This document shows positions 23,205 to 34,283 of a stretch of 64,000 nucleotides of DNA, piece by piece (position 1 is the stretch's first letter; every line of letters begins with the position of its first letter). A model generated the notes under the pieces. It saw only the letters and a program-made list of their open reading frames with translations. It did not search any database and had not been told where the DNA came from. Position numbers and translations under genes: made by a program. Source of the DNA: Perkinsus marinus ATCC 50983 (taxonomy: Eukaryota; Perkinsozoa; Perkinsida; Perkinsidae); assembly GCF_000006405.1 (NCBI RefSeq), contig NW_003200768.1, positions 62,039 through 126,038 on the forward strand, read 5' to 3'.

Positions 23205-24578
23205 GGTCATGGCTCAAGCGCGATGCGATAAGGTCGGGTATTAGCTCTGAAGATGTACATACACTCCATAGCTTGCGTCGAGGAGGATGTCAGTTGTTAG
23301 CGCGGGCTGGCTTGGAAATTCCGAGGGCGAGCGAGAGCGGTCTCTTAGAAATCTTACGCTCTCCTTAGATGATTGAGAAAGTGAAGTTTACGTGACGCAT
23401 GCCGGATTGACGTGTGCGTGAGTCTGTTAGCGCATAATTCGATGTTAGAGTGGATAACCAACCCACTCCAAAGGGATGTTGTGATGCCCAGGTTATTGCA
23501 AGGATTGACAGGCGAAGATCTCAACTCGAGGTAACACTTAAGAGGGTTTTCAAATACGAAAACAACAATAGTGAAATGAGCATCAGAGAACCAATTAAAT
23601 TCAGTCCACACCGCTGCATTCATGTGGATTCGGGATAATAGTTGGAGACGGCTTCTGGGATAGTGGTCATCATGAGAGAACAGGGGTATGATCTAGATTG
23701 GGGTCATTGCTCTCCAATGGCCGAATCATTCCACGATAGTGAGTATTGCTCAGCTGCCTTTGATAGAGCTCATCACTCTCCTATGGTGAGCCAATACATC
23801 CCTGTACACATACCTCACGTATGGCTCACAGTTCCTATCCGTTTGCGGCCACAATCTATGTGCAAGAGCTTTCTCACTCCAGGGGTGTGGGGAGGATGAT
23901 GTGCGCATTCTGTCGGCAACCACAGAGACCTGGTGAGGTTATGACTAACAAAGTACTCTACTCACGGCAAATGGGAGCAAGTGTGAGGATAGTGGTACCC
24001 CGTTGAGCCCAAGGAGCGATACATACGATGAAGAGAGGGCTATGGAATATAAGTGGTTTGAAGAGGGTGGCAATTGGTGGTATACAGACAGTACTATCGA
24101 TCTGAGATGGCACTACTTTGGTGAATGGGCCGATTATAAAGACGACACTGCTGTCGATGGTGATAGTCAATCTGTTGAGTGGACTGAGGAGCGACGAGTG
24201 ATAGCATCCTCCCTTGATAGTGAGGGTGCCTACAACAATTTGCTCAGCACCCCTTCTGGATGATAGAGTTTCTGGATTGCACTCACGTGAATATCACTCT
24301 CAGAGCTCCTAGTCCCGAGGGAGATTGGTGATGATGATTAACGTCTATAACGTATGAGGTTCAATTGACATGTTGATGATTGGCCTTATCATGACGACTA
24401 TTATGGGAGAGCAATAAACCTCCTAAATGAATTCCTTTCTAATTATGATCAATACGTGTCATTGTTCTCTATCAGTTGGGTTAGAGAGAGAGAGAGAGAG
24501 AGCAACCCCTTCAATGTCTCACAATTGCAGCTCCCATCTAGCGTAGTTCCTCGTCCTGGTAGTTTCCTAGTGTTCTAC
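23205..24578 (+). other. Recombinase C-terminal remnant, then unassigned open frames
   Basis: 23205-23380 encodes KRDAIRSGISSEDVHTLHSL and then RRGGCQLLARAG, the C-terminal HxxR block of a DIRS-type recombinase. Beyond it, plus-strand frames at 23642-23899 and 24003-24263 are open. The second is Trp- and Asp-rich (NWWYTDSTIDLRWHYFGEW) and could be an exon of an unrecognised gene. 24264-24578 is the promoter side of the gene starting at 24579 and holds a GA dinucleotide repeat. Confidence 0.35.
24483..24502 (+). repeat. GA dinucleotide microsatellite
   Basis: An uninterrupted alternating AG/GA tract of about 20 nt sits roughly 80 nt upstream of the ATG at 24579. Confidence 0.9.
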
Positions 24579-25252
24579 ATGGCTGTCATCACAGTCCAAG
24601 TACCCGTTGGGGCATCACCAGGGAGCACTATTCAGATTGTTGATCCAACTAGCGGTACACCTCTCCAAGTTCAAGTACCTCAGGGTGTGTACTCTGGTCA
24701 GACATTCCAGGTGAGTTGGATAGCACTCGATCGTCTGCATCATCATCATCATCATCACTCGACTCATGCGATTTCGGTCTGAGTCTCGCCGTCTCCAGAG
24801 CGCCATTCTAGGTCACTATTGATTTGCTGTTGCGGAACGCTACAGGTTGTACGACAATATTATCCTTCTTGTATTGCAGGTGCAAACCCCAGGGAGTTCA
24901 GGAGCGGCCCCTCCGTAAGGCGATGATGACGGCTGAGCTATCTTTAGCATAAATCTATCTGGCTGCTCCTCCCTTAGATATAATCCCCCGTCCAGTAACA
25001 TACCATATGCAAATGGTAACCCATATGGTGGATACAATGCTGGCTCGCAGCCTCCACCCTATGGACAGCCTTATAACGCTCCTCCTCAGCAAGTTATCTA
25101 CACTACACATTCTCCTAATCAAGGAAAGAGTAATTCTGACGATGCCTGCTGTGCGTTCTTACTAGGTGAGTAACGCTATGTTGTAGTCGTAGTCAGTTTT
25201 CTTTTTAGGAGCTTGTGCTTGCTGCACGCTATGTTGTTTGTTGGACAACTGA
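24579..25252 (+). CDS. VQVP-repeat/cysteine-tail family protein, member C (132 aa)
   Basis: Four exons (24579-24710, 24880-24914, 24978-25165, 25209-25252) with introns of 169, 63 and 43 nt give a 399-nt frame. The N-terminus, MAVITVQVPVGASPGSTIQI, and half-repeat VQVPQGVYSGQTFQ match the genes at 13395-13810 and 12548-13147. The middle is Pro/Tyr/Asn/Gln-rich (YGGYNAGSQPPPYGQPY), giving a longer disordered linker than in member A. The C-terminus DDACCAFLLG-ACACCTLCCLLDN is a compact cysteine/leucine module resembling CYSTM. The intron splitting the Gly codon is at the same place as in member A. Probably a lipid-modified or membrane-inserted small protein; the function is unknown. Confidence 0.85.
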
Positions 25253-26324
25253 ATAATGGGCTCCCTCTTCCCCTCTACTACGACCTATTGCTTTTGTATG
25301 CCGTCCGGTCCTCAGTAGGATCTATAAGCCTCAATGACGTGGTAGGGGAGGTAGACGACCTTCCTCATCACTAATAGTGATTCCCTACAATGTATTATTG
25401 AGCTCTCACGTTTCATCGATACACGCTGTGTCGTTGAGTATCCATTATATAAGTAGATGAGACAATCAGTTGAACACCATCATTCTACCACATCATAGTC
25501 ATCGGTTTGTTGTGTTGTTGAGTCCATCATATAAGAGTAGCAGAGTTGTGCCGTCAACATGCGTAGACAGTCGTGATGCACTCCTTGACGAGGAGTTCTT
25601 CATAGCGATCGTTGCGGAGGGACACAGCAATCAATGGTGCAAGCTCATTTGAGAGTCTCCTGTCACTAGGTGTTGGTACGCTCATCCATCCGCGGACCGT
25701 ATCGGAGAGCCCTGTCTTCGTCACAGTTATTTTTGTTCGAATTGAGCTCTACCTACCTCTTCACTGCGTACTTTATATCAGTGCTGTCCCGTTTTACTAG
25801 TCCACTACCTGCATGACAGTCCATGCTGAGGAGGGCTTGGCAGTCTTCATTTCAGGGTGTTATCCGAAGTTATCAGCGTCGATGTTCAGTATGTATCTCA
25901 CTGCAGTGTCGTCTGGGCGGCTCGCCCTCAAAGCATGTGGCATGTCCAGGTACACTTTCTTTAACTTTGTTGTAGTGTTATCCTAGTCGGAGGTGGGGGT
26001 ATTCTATGCGACGTATAGTATGCGTGATGCCATGAGCATTGATGTATCGGCTTGATGAGCACGATGACTATGTGTCCATCAGGGCGGTCGACCAGGAGCA
26101 CATCATCTAGAGTTCCGACACGCTGAGAGGGCAATTCAATGCATCAGGGTCTCGACGATCCCACACTGTCACTGGCAATTTCATTCATGTACATGGAACT
26201 GTAAATTCTCGAAAAGTCTATGCCACTCTCCCCAGCCTGTTCCTATAAGACTCCCATGAAGTCAACCAATTGAGTGTGAGTCGACTAGTGCCTCGTCCTA
26301 GCGTTCCTAGCAACTTGGCCAACG
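25253..26324. other. No gene recognised
   Basis: This lies between two plus-strand genes. Short open frames (25470-25800) carry no recognisable domain. The segment 25845-26100 could contain exons (GTACACTTTC-type donors) but nothing coherent emerges. It should include the 3' end of the upstream gene and the promoter of tRNase Z. Confidence 0.4.
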
Positions 26325-27746
26325 ATGTCTTTCTTCGACCAAGTTGTTTTCCTTGGCACGAGTAGTGGAGTTCCCCAGCCAGGCAAACGGAATGTCAGCT
26401 CTCTAGCCATAACACTGAGGACCGGCCGATCAGTGAGGATCGATGCTAACACAGTTCCGAGAGGTATCCTGCTACCCCCCTTCAAGATACTAGTAGACTG
26501 TGGTGAGGCCACGCAGCACCAGTTGATGCTGTCCAAGATAAAACTGACGAAGATAGATGATATTCTCATAACGCATTTGCATGGGGATCACTGCTATGGC
26601 ATCTTCGGTCTATTGCACTCCTGTTGCATGGGGGAGCGTACAGAGCCTATTACTGTGTATGGTCCGCAAGGCATCAAGACCATGATCGAGACTGTTTTCG
26701 CCCTCTCTGGAGGCTGGAATGGGTAAGTACAGAGACCATCGCCGAATCGCCATTCTATTGCAACAGATACGACCTAAATATCGTCGAACTAGATCCAACT
26801 CAGCACACCGAGTTCACCATTAGCAGTGGTGATGTAAGAATCCATGCGGCTCCACTGAAGCATCGAGTACCCACTCTGGGATACGTGAGTTCTACCGACG
26901 ATCCCGTCCCTGTGGTCCACGAGTCGCTGCTCAGATATTCACAGAACCGGATAAGCCTGGTGCATTAAACGCATCCCTAGCCGCTCAGATGGGAGCCCGT
27001 GGACCACAGTTCAGAGATTTGAAGGAAGGTCGAGATGTTACCCTCAGTGATGGTAAGATTTAGATATGTTCGGTTCCTATTTCTCATTAAGGGACACTCA
27101 TACGAGCAGCGGAAGTCGTCGGAGAGACGGCAAAGGGCCGGACCATCGCTGTTTTGCAGGACACTTGTGACAGTAGGTCAGGGTTATTCAGCTATGCCTT
27201 ATATCTATCCAAAGGTTCAGAAGCTCTACCCTATTTACAAGGGCCAGACCTGCTCATACACGAGTGCACCTACCACGATGCTATGAGGGAGAAGGCGGTC
27301 GATTTCGGTCATTCAACGGCGGCGATGGCTGGCCAGTTCGCTCGTTTGTGTGGAGCTAAGGTCCTGGCGCTCACTCACTTCAGTCCGCGGTGAGTCAGGA
27401 GGGAAGTATGCTAACAGTTTGGTTACATCTAAGCTGTTGGACGATAGTTTATAATCGAATATCATGCGTTATCTCGTTCTGTTCCTCTGTTGGACTTGCA
27501 TGTGGAGTGCATCCTGCATATTGACGATGTGCAGTGGGGCTGAGTGGAAGATACATTATGCATGGCACAAGGGAGAGGAAGACCGATGTGTACAGATACA
27601 CCGACCCCGATCCAGATGCTGAGGATAGTCTCAGTGTTGGGGATCTACGACAGGAGGCTCTCGCTCATGCAGGGCCCGCAACTGTGGCATTCACAGCTGA
27701 AGACTTCATGACGTTGGCCGGCTCCGAGTTCACCAGAGTTGCGTAA
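26325..27746 (+). CDS. tRNase Z (short form), tRNA 3'-processing endonuclease
   Basis: Removes 3' trailers from pre-tRNAs. MSFFDQVVFLGTSSGVPQPG opens a metallo-beta-lactamase fold. The zinc motif HLHGDHCYGIFGLL is at 26574-26615. Introns at 26723-26766, 26885-26934 and 27053-27091 restore APLKHRVPTLGYIFTEPDKP, the GTLIRAAEVVG segment and AVLQDTCDS. LIHECTYHD, DFGHSTA and LTHFSPR (about 27253-27391) supply further metal ligands and the family's HFSxR motif. The last part (27534-27746) contains AFTAEDFMTL, matching the C-terminal A.DFM of short tRNase Z. The exon junction between 27391 and about 27540 was not resolved. Length fits the short ELAC1-type enzyme. A GTAAG at the stop leaves open a further exon. 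Confidence 0.9.
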
Positions 27747-28581
27747 GTTCAACCCGTAGCAGGTGCTCTGTGGAAACGTCTGCTTGCTTACTCCTCGTTG
27801 ACTCGTACACTCCGTCAGATACAATCAGTTAGCAAAGAGCACTGCCCTGTAATTATCGTTTCTTACGCCGTAGATTTGCGTCTATGAGAACTTGAAGCGT
27901 GCTCAAGTTTGGGAATACACAAGTTTTAACGCAGATACGTGAGTGCCTATGAGGGGGGTCCACAAAAGGGGTACTTTAGGCGAAACACATCTACGCCTCG
28001 AGTTGAATTCAGGAAAACCTGACCCTTGTCCCAATACTGCTTATGTTCATTCACCACGTTATTCATCGAGCCGTTGCATGTTTGGTAACAGCGTATGTTT
28101 GTAACGTGTCATAATGACAATGTCATGACCAAGGAGAGCAATGCTTGAGAAAATTGAATCACGTGTACTTCAGCGAATATATTGAACTCGGATGATTCAA
28201 CGACGGTTTCATCTTCTCAACAACTTTTATATAATGTTGACCCCTACATGTAATAAAATCCCAACATCACAAAGTTCACGGACTACCTATGACTGTTCTC
28301 ATGTATCCTTAAGTGAAAATGATTGATGACGACATTTTACGCTCTCTTCGGAGATTTAGCATGGTCTAAATACGAGACTGAATTCCAGACTCTCAAAATG
28401 ACACATCGGCAGTACTAGCCGACTAACACTGTGAGTAATAAATCCAGTCCGCTCGATTATACTCACAGTGCTAGTACAAAGTACTCATACTAACGTCAAA
28501 CACGACATTAATAGAACGGCGAGTAACAGCGCTTGTGATAATGAACAAAGGGCAGTAACACAGGTTCCGAAAAGCGCACAT
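27747..28581. other. Convergent intergenic region with an inverted repeat
   Basis: This separates the tRNase Z end (plus) from the stop of the minus-strand redoxin gene. No coding potential is seen. A two-part inverted repeat lies at 28413-28478: outer arms GTACTAG/CTAGTAC and inner arms CACTGTGAGTA/TACTCACAGTG. Its place between two 3' ends suggests a transcript-end or small insertion element. Confidence 0.5.
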
Positions 28582-29547
28582 CTACCAACGATCAACAGCT
28601 GCATCGCCGTACTTTTCGATATCAGCGCCTGCGTCGAAAACCTTCACTGTTCTGCGATTCTTGCTGAGTACCTGCAACAGTGGCATGCTCCGCAGAACAG
28701 AGCATTTCCCATCAACACTGAGTATCTCACCACAAGCGTCGGGATTCCAGCCTTCCGTTGCGAATCGCTCATTCCAATATCTTCCATCTCCTTCTTAGCG
28801 CACACTCCTACAATTCGTTGCTGAGGAGGGATTGCTGCAGCCCAAACACTTACCATATTCCTTCTTCAGTACAGCACGAGTGCGCTTATCGTTGAAAGGA
28901 ACCCTCAACCAATCGGGCATATCGTTCTGATGGTAAGCGACCTGCACCGACTATAACACTAACTGCAGGTGTCTGTGCCTCCGATCACCTGTTCATTCTC
29001 CGACTTATCACTCGAAATGAAAATGATCTCCAACTTGTCGGGATTCTTGGCCTTCACATCCTAATCAGAACAGAAACTCACCAACTTATGCATTTTGTCT
29101 AGAGGAAAGTAAATGAAGGAGGAATTCACGTGAAGCGCGCGAGACATTCCACATTGTTATACCATCAATACGCGAAGCAAATACACATTGCTATTCAGTA
29201 CTGACTAATAGTATCCGCGCTTTAACTAAAAGGCCAGGGAATTATATCTCACTTCATAGAATTTGTTAACAGTGGGGGTGAAAGCTCTGCAATCGGGGCA
29301 CCAGTGGGCAGCGAAATACCTAGGACAAGTACAGGAAAAGACTAAAACTCTGTCGAGATCGGAATTTCAAGTAAAACATTAGGAGATCGCCGGAGCGGAT
29401 ACGCAACTTCGTAAGGATAACGTACAGTGCAATGATGTCCTTTTTGAGCATCACTTCATCAGCACTTACAGCACTGCCGTCCTTTTTGAGGAGAGTCTTC
29501 CCCGCTAATATCGATGCTGACATAACCATTTTGAATTTACTATACAA
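28582..29547 (-). CDS. Tryparedoxin/nucleoredoxin-like thioredoxin-fold protein
   Basis: A minus-strand multi-exon gene. The start is one of three in-frame ATGs (29547, 29529, 29523); MSASILAGKTLLKKDGSAVS follows. A GTACGT donor joins ...IIAL to YFAAHWCPDCRAFTPTVNKF, with a WCPDC redox motif where the family usually has WCPPC. Downstream exons give KLEIIFISSDKSENEQ, MPDWLRVPFNDKRTRAVL and AGIPTLVVLSKNRRTVKVF, the standard tryparedoxin order, ending at TAG 28582-28584. Likely a cytosolic or nuclear thiol-disulfide oxidoreductase. Its closeness to tRNase Z is probably not functional. Confidence 0.85.
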
Positions 29548-30840
29548 ATCTGGTTTCTAGCACTATCAACACTACAGAATCAACAGCTCGACACAAAAAC
29601 TGTCCCTTGAGTTCTTGTGGGTGGACGAAAATCCGATGTTCAACCTCGATATATGTTAGAGTCGAGTAATTCGAGAACGATCTACTACACACTGTCGTAG
29701 TACGCATCTTTTCGTGATAGATCTCATGTAGTGCAATGTGGTCTTTGCATGAACCCCACTACTAGAAACACAACAGACGTAAGTATGACACTCCTATGTA
29801 ACGCTGCAACAATAGCAAACGTCCGACAATGATGATATCAGCAGCCCACGACGAGCTGGATACAATGGACGGTAGAGGAGTATGAGCTGGGTTAGCACAC
29901 AATAGAACTTAGAATAGCTCGTATTGGACACACCGCTAACTAACAGATATACGTGAATTCTGCATCACCAAGCAGTGTCACCAGGCAGTGTCACCAGCAC
30001 TCCTCATAGTCAAACAGCAGCGAACAATGGCGGAGTACAACATTAATAATGGTTATAGATATCCCTCATAAAAGAATGTAGTACTTATCTTAGAACAACC
30101 AGTGCAGTAAATGATACCGCACGAACCACTTACATGCAGGTGATGCGACAAGCATGGGATAAGCACGTATGGTTCAGAAATGCAACTACTATTACTACAA
30201 CTACGACGACAACACACTCTTAACCGAAGCAATGAGCAACATCCCTATTCCGACCGACAATTCCATAGCATGGCAAAACTTATTACGGCCTCGAGTCCTG
30301 ATGCTGTGTAGGAGGCTGAGACACCTAAGTGCTACAAAGACAAGCTATGGTTAGTCAAGACAGGGAGAGGACGATAACTCAAGTTACGGATTATGAGAAT
30401 GCCAAACTTCACTCCGATAATGGGGGGAGAATTCAGCCTGAGAACCCTTCCCACGAGCAGAGCGGTCAAACTATTACCATGGGCACAAGTGCCTATGATA
30501 GACTGTAGTTTCAGTGGTTACATACAGTATTAGACGACGAACTCACGATACGAAACGCCATACTACGAAATCTGAGCACGGCGAATAGAGCAACGAGACG
30601 AACATTAATAATGCTCGTGACGTCGGCGTTAAAAGGTGTGACGCTACGAGTTCGAGAAAAGTTATAATAATATAGCCACGATGTTGATCACGGCATAGAA
30701 TGAGCAGTGGATTATGAAGAACATCAATAATACTTCTTCGAGTGTGGTTGCCGCCTGTGCACATATAATATGTTACACACAGGAGCATCACTCATTCATA
30801 ACGACTATCTTCTCATCACAGACGGCGAAGCGACGATCCT
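29548..30840. other. No gene recognised
   Basis: Upstream region of the minus-strand redoxin gene. Open frames are short and without domains on either strand. Repeated TCACCAAGCAGTG/TCACCAGGCAGTG near 29970-29990 is a minor local duplication. Confidence 0.4.
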
Positions 30841-31995
30841 TCAACAGTAGAAGCGGATGGGCTCACATCCTTCAAGAACTTCGAAGTCAATGGCGCACTG
30901 AGAGCAAATCATAACAACACCAAACACAGTCCCATGACCCATGCTCTTACCTGGCACTGCTTCTGGTTGTAGCCGATATCTTATTACTATTAGACTCATC
31001 AGATCGAATGATGATTGGTAAAGTGAGCTTAGGCAATGCGGCGGAGTTTTCACCAACGTGAATAACTTCTTTTCGTACGAGCTCCGTGTTGCCATATCTG
31101 CACAGTAACAATCTTCCCACACAACGATAACAATCCGGCAGTACACAGGCTGTTCTTTTGGATGCCGTAGGAGGTAGTTCCTGGCAAGCTCAACCCCTGG
31201 CTCGTTGGGCTCTAATACCTAAGATCATTAGATAAATACACCAGTCAACACATACCACACCTCCAGGACAACGTGTACTACCAGTTTCCGTGGATTGCAT
31301 GAAGAGTACATATGGGAGTTGTGGGCGAGCTTTACCGCCCGTTCCCGAAGATTCTGAGGACTACTCTCTGAACTCGCCTTCCGCACTGCCCATCGAGATG
31401 GGCGTGTCATCAACACTACAAAGGATACTACAACAAGGAACGAAGACCCAATACTTGCATGCATGGCGGTGATAACAAAACCAGGGAGAATATGAGAAAA
31501 CTGGCATCACTACTCTGTAGGTGAGACAAGGCCACCCACATCTATGACTATGAGCTGTACGATACTGCTACTAATGATACGGCAGGCAACGCTGCTGTGA
31601 ATAGAGATATGATAGTAGTAATGATGAATCGTAGCGCCGCTCGCTGTATCAATGAGCTGGATGCCAAGGATGTCTTCATGTAAAGTAGGACACGACGACG
31701 GCTGTTGAAGTGGATGGGCACGGAGACGATATGGGGTATTTTGAGTAGTTCGAATACTCAAGAAGATGGTACCACTGGTTACACAGTCGCACCGGTAGAA
31801 GCGTGGTTTCTCATCTCTATCGCGGTTGGCTGTCGAGAGGAACCACAACGGACCGAACGGTCCATAATGGGAAATGTTTTCACTACAATCATTATGATGA
31901 TCAAAGTGTCGTAGTACGAAAGCTATTTCATCAATTGTACATCGAAGGGCGAGAGAATAAAATGAGAATACACCAGCAGAAAACCGCAATCGCAA
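30841..31995 (-). CDS. Unrecognised multi-exon gene, cysteine-containing
   Basis: The minus strand shows a chain of open segments bounded by splice-like sites. 31510-31995 includes HYGPFGPLWFLSTANRDRDE and KPRFYRCDC. About 31150-31225 encodes LEPNEPGVELARNYLLRHP and KEQPVYCRI. 30841-30895, after an intron, encodes CAIDFEVLEGCEPIRFYC before a TGA near 30842. The preceding exon likely ends GYNQKQCQ. The cysteine spacing suggests an extracellular or lumenal protein. I recognise no family, and not all junctions keep frame, so both extent and reality are uncertain. Confidence 0.3.
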
Positions 31996-32344
31996 AGAAT
32001 GTCCGCTACCAGCAACAATAACAGTCGTCGTTATCGAGTGGTCTGCAGTACAAAATGACTCTAAAGTGACTGACTAGAGAGTGTCGGAATGGATGAACGG
32101 CTCAGAGTGCCGCCCGTCTACCCGTAATGGGAACTGAAGCCCGCCTTGCTCGTCACAACGGACGTAGCGGACCGACCATGGCCACGACGACGATGCCCAA
32201 GAGTCCTAGTTCAGGAAATTTTATTCTCTGAATTTTGTTACCACAGATGAGGATAACTACAAGTATTACTACTTCTGTATAGACTATTGCTGTTGCTGAT
32301 GGATGAGCGGCAACGACAATGGGTGTGAACCAACAGAGAGATAT

Positions 32345-33255
32345 CTACAGATCAACAGCGGTCTGCAATTCGTAGTTCTCTCCATTGAACGAAATGTCCA
32401 CCATTCCATTGAATGTAAATAGATCCTGAATATAACCAAGTCGAGTGGACTTTGAGCCTCTGCTACTAGGCTTACTTGAAAAGCCCTTCTAAGAATGGTG
32501 AGCTCATGAATAAGGGTTTCACAACTTGGAGCACTGACCAACTTGACGCTTTTTGGGAGGCAATGGTACGTGGAGGCAGCGGTCACTTTTAAGCACGCTT
32601 GCCGTTCTTTCAGAGAATCTCCTATCGAGATCAACTGAAGAGAGCCTATCACAATCGGGGACAATAACGATGCTCACACTTACCTGAGAGGGCTTAAACT
32701 CGCTGGATAAATGAGCGAAAGCAAGGAACTTCCATAAAGAAGAAGTGTCCGTATATTGATTCTCGGAATACTGCTCCTCATACGTAGTTCTAGCAGATAT
32801 AATGCGACAGTGTCGCAGGACCTTTGAAGAGGCGTCAGCAGCCAAGACTATACCCAAGCCGCCCTACTTACCCTAGACAGAGAGGGGAAGTAGGTCTGAG
32901 CAGAATACTCTACCCAACCTTGCTTGGAGTTAGTTACGATGATGACAGGGCCCAGTCGAAGACTGCACTTGAGCAATCCTTCCACAACTAGAGCAAGCTC
33001 TTGTAGTTCATCCCTGATACAAAGATAATAACGACCTACATGGATCACCTAGCAGGCCTACCAGAATTCCCTAGTCATGTCTCGTCGTGAACAAATATCA
33101 AAGGTTGGAAAGAGAGTGTCATCCCAATCGAAGATGGTGACTCCAGCCGCGCCAGATTTACTGATCATTTTCCGGAGTCGCATCCCACATCCCTGTGCCC
33201 TTTGTCGCAGGGTTTGTCTGTCCGACAGACTGCGACTGTCTAGGATGTCAAGCAT
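32345..33255 (-). CDS. HAD-superfamily phosphatase-like protein (DxDxT)
   Basis: The minus-strand start ATG at 33255 gives MLDILDSRSLSDRQTLRQRA, then VTIFDWDDTLFPT, the HAD motif I with nucleophile Asp and the DxDxT form. The next exon has LGPVIIVTNSKQGWVEYSA (motif II region). The following exon has VLRHCRIISARTTYEEQY. After another intron, LISIGDSLKERQACLKV supplies the motif IV GDS acidic site. The last exons encode CETLIHELTILRRAFQ and DLFTFNGMVDISFNGENYEL, ending at TAG 32345-32347. The set of motifs recalls a small eukaryotic HAD family, substrate unknown to me, rather than a metabolic phosphatase. Introns are about 40-55 nt. Confidence 0.8.
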
Positions 33256-33528
33256 GGTTACTCGTTTGATTCAAAGCTCAACCTTACGACATTAAAGCTC
33301 TAATATTAGGAAGATCGTAAATCAACGACGCAGTACGTGTCAGCGACGCCAAGTCGCGCACGTCCCGAATTATTGGAGGAGAAACGTCATCGCCGGGGAT
33401 CGAACCCGAGACATCATCAGCGCACGTTGGAGCTCTCAACATGTGCTGTTGAGAATTGAACTAATTCTCTTGCTCGAATCCATTCATGTTCTACGTTACT
33501 TCCCCTGCCAGCTTCCCTGACCGTGCGA
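33256..33528. other. Divergent promoter region with a tRNA-like fragment
   Basis: This lies between the divergently transcribed HAD gene (start 33255, minus) and the EF-hand-like gene (start 33529, plus). Read on the minus strand, 33387-33404 looks like a tRNA T-arm (GGGTTCGATCCCC), but no matching 5' acceptor strand could be found, so I do not call a tRNA. Repeated GCGACG/GTCGC elements lie near 33330-33370. Confidence 0.4.
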
Positions 33529-34283
33529 ATGGCTGAAATCGATTCCTCAGAGATTGAGGAGTGCTTTCGTATATTTGCTGGCCCTTCCAATGAACAGCTA
33601 CCGACCAACAATATCGGTCCAGCACTGCGTAGCCTCGGTAGGCAACAGCACTCGATATACAATTGCGATTCATCTTTCCGTCTCTGTTTAACCATATCGC
33701 TGATCCGAATGCATCCACAATCATTGATTATTCTCGCAAGGAGTCAGCCCCCGGACAACCCCGTGAGGCCGACGAGAGCTTCTAAATCCACACAAGACAG
33801 GTGGACGTTGTGTTGCTTAGGAATACATATTTCCGAAGAGGCTCTAGCCGACTTAACGGTCGAGATTGGTATTGAGCACGGTCTCGATCTCCATGAATTC
33901 ACAAGACTGTATGAAAGACTGAAGGATGCCGACGGACCAGGCGACGAAAAGAGTCTCAGAGAGGTATGAGTTCCATAGTCCATGTTTGACTCGTTCTGTG
34001 CATCACAACAGCTTGTGTGTTACAGGCTTTCCGAGTCCTTGACGTGACAGGATCGGGCAAGGTCTCTGTTAAAGACATCCGACACATCGTTACTACTCTC
34101 GGGGAGAAGCTATCTGTGAGGGGGCACTTCACTGCACGAAGCGACCTATCTTGGCCTCAGGATGCCGATATGGACACGTTCTTGGAGAGTGCTGGGATTC
34201 CGGTCGATATAGACACTAGTCTCGACTACGAGCAGTTCCATCGCATGTTCGAGTGTCTGCTGCTCACTGTGCCCTCCACATGA
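33529..34283 (+). CDS. EF-hand-like (calmodulin/light-chain type) protein
   Basis: MAEIDSSEIEECFRIFAGPS starts a helix-loop-helix pattern, and PTNNIGPALRSLG matches the second helix of a calmodulin-type lobe. After introns, HISEEALADLTVEIGIEHGL and LDLHEFTRLYERL follow. Then SLREAFRVLDVTGSGKVSV (about 33951-34068, across an intron) and KDIRHIVTTLGEKLS form the best EF hand, with D-V-T-G-S-G-K at ligand positions. The C-terminus is LDYEQFHRMFECLLL, with TGA at 34281-34283. The first and last hands are degenerate, so calcium binding may be lost there. It resembles centrin/myosin-light-chain relatives. Two or more internal junctions (33640-33830) are not exactly placed. Confidence 0.7.

Larger units (their letters stand above)
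18960..23380 (+). mobile_element. Degenerate DIRS-like retroelement with an apparent nested tyrosine-recombinase unit
   Basis: In order there are RNase H remnants (18990-19600), a perfect inverted repeat (19732-19766), the N-terminal and central parts of a tyrosine recombinase with frameshifts (20082-20925), a second and mostly intact intron-containing tyrosine recombinase (about 20930-22308, with exons to 23204), and an isolated recombinase C-terminal signature, LHSLRRGGCQLLARAG (about 23260-23310). RNase H next to a tyrosine recombinase, with no DDE integrase, is the hallmark of DIRS-group elements. Base composition is more GC-rich than in the flanks. No reverse transcriptase and no terminal or split repeats were recognised, so the ends are approximate. 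Confidence 0.65.

Noticed and set aside
24738-24763. CATCAT tract giving a poly-His run
   Set aside because: It lies inside intron 1 of the gene at 24579-25252 and is simple sequence.
33370-33480. Possible tRNA on the minus strand (T-arm-like GGGTTCGATCCCC with hairpins upstream)
   Set aside because: No 5' strand pairs with the would-be acceptor CGATGAC, and the candidate anticodon loop lacks a U at position 33. At best a tRNA fragment or pseudogene.
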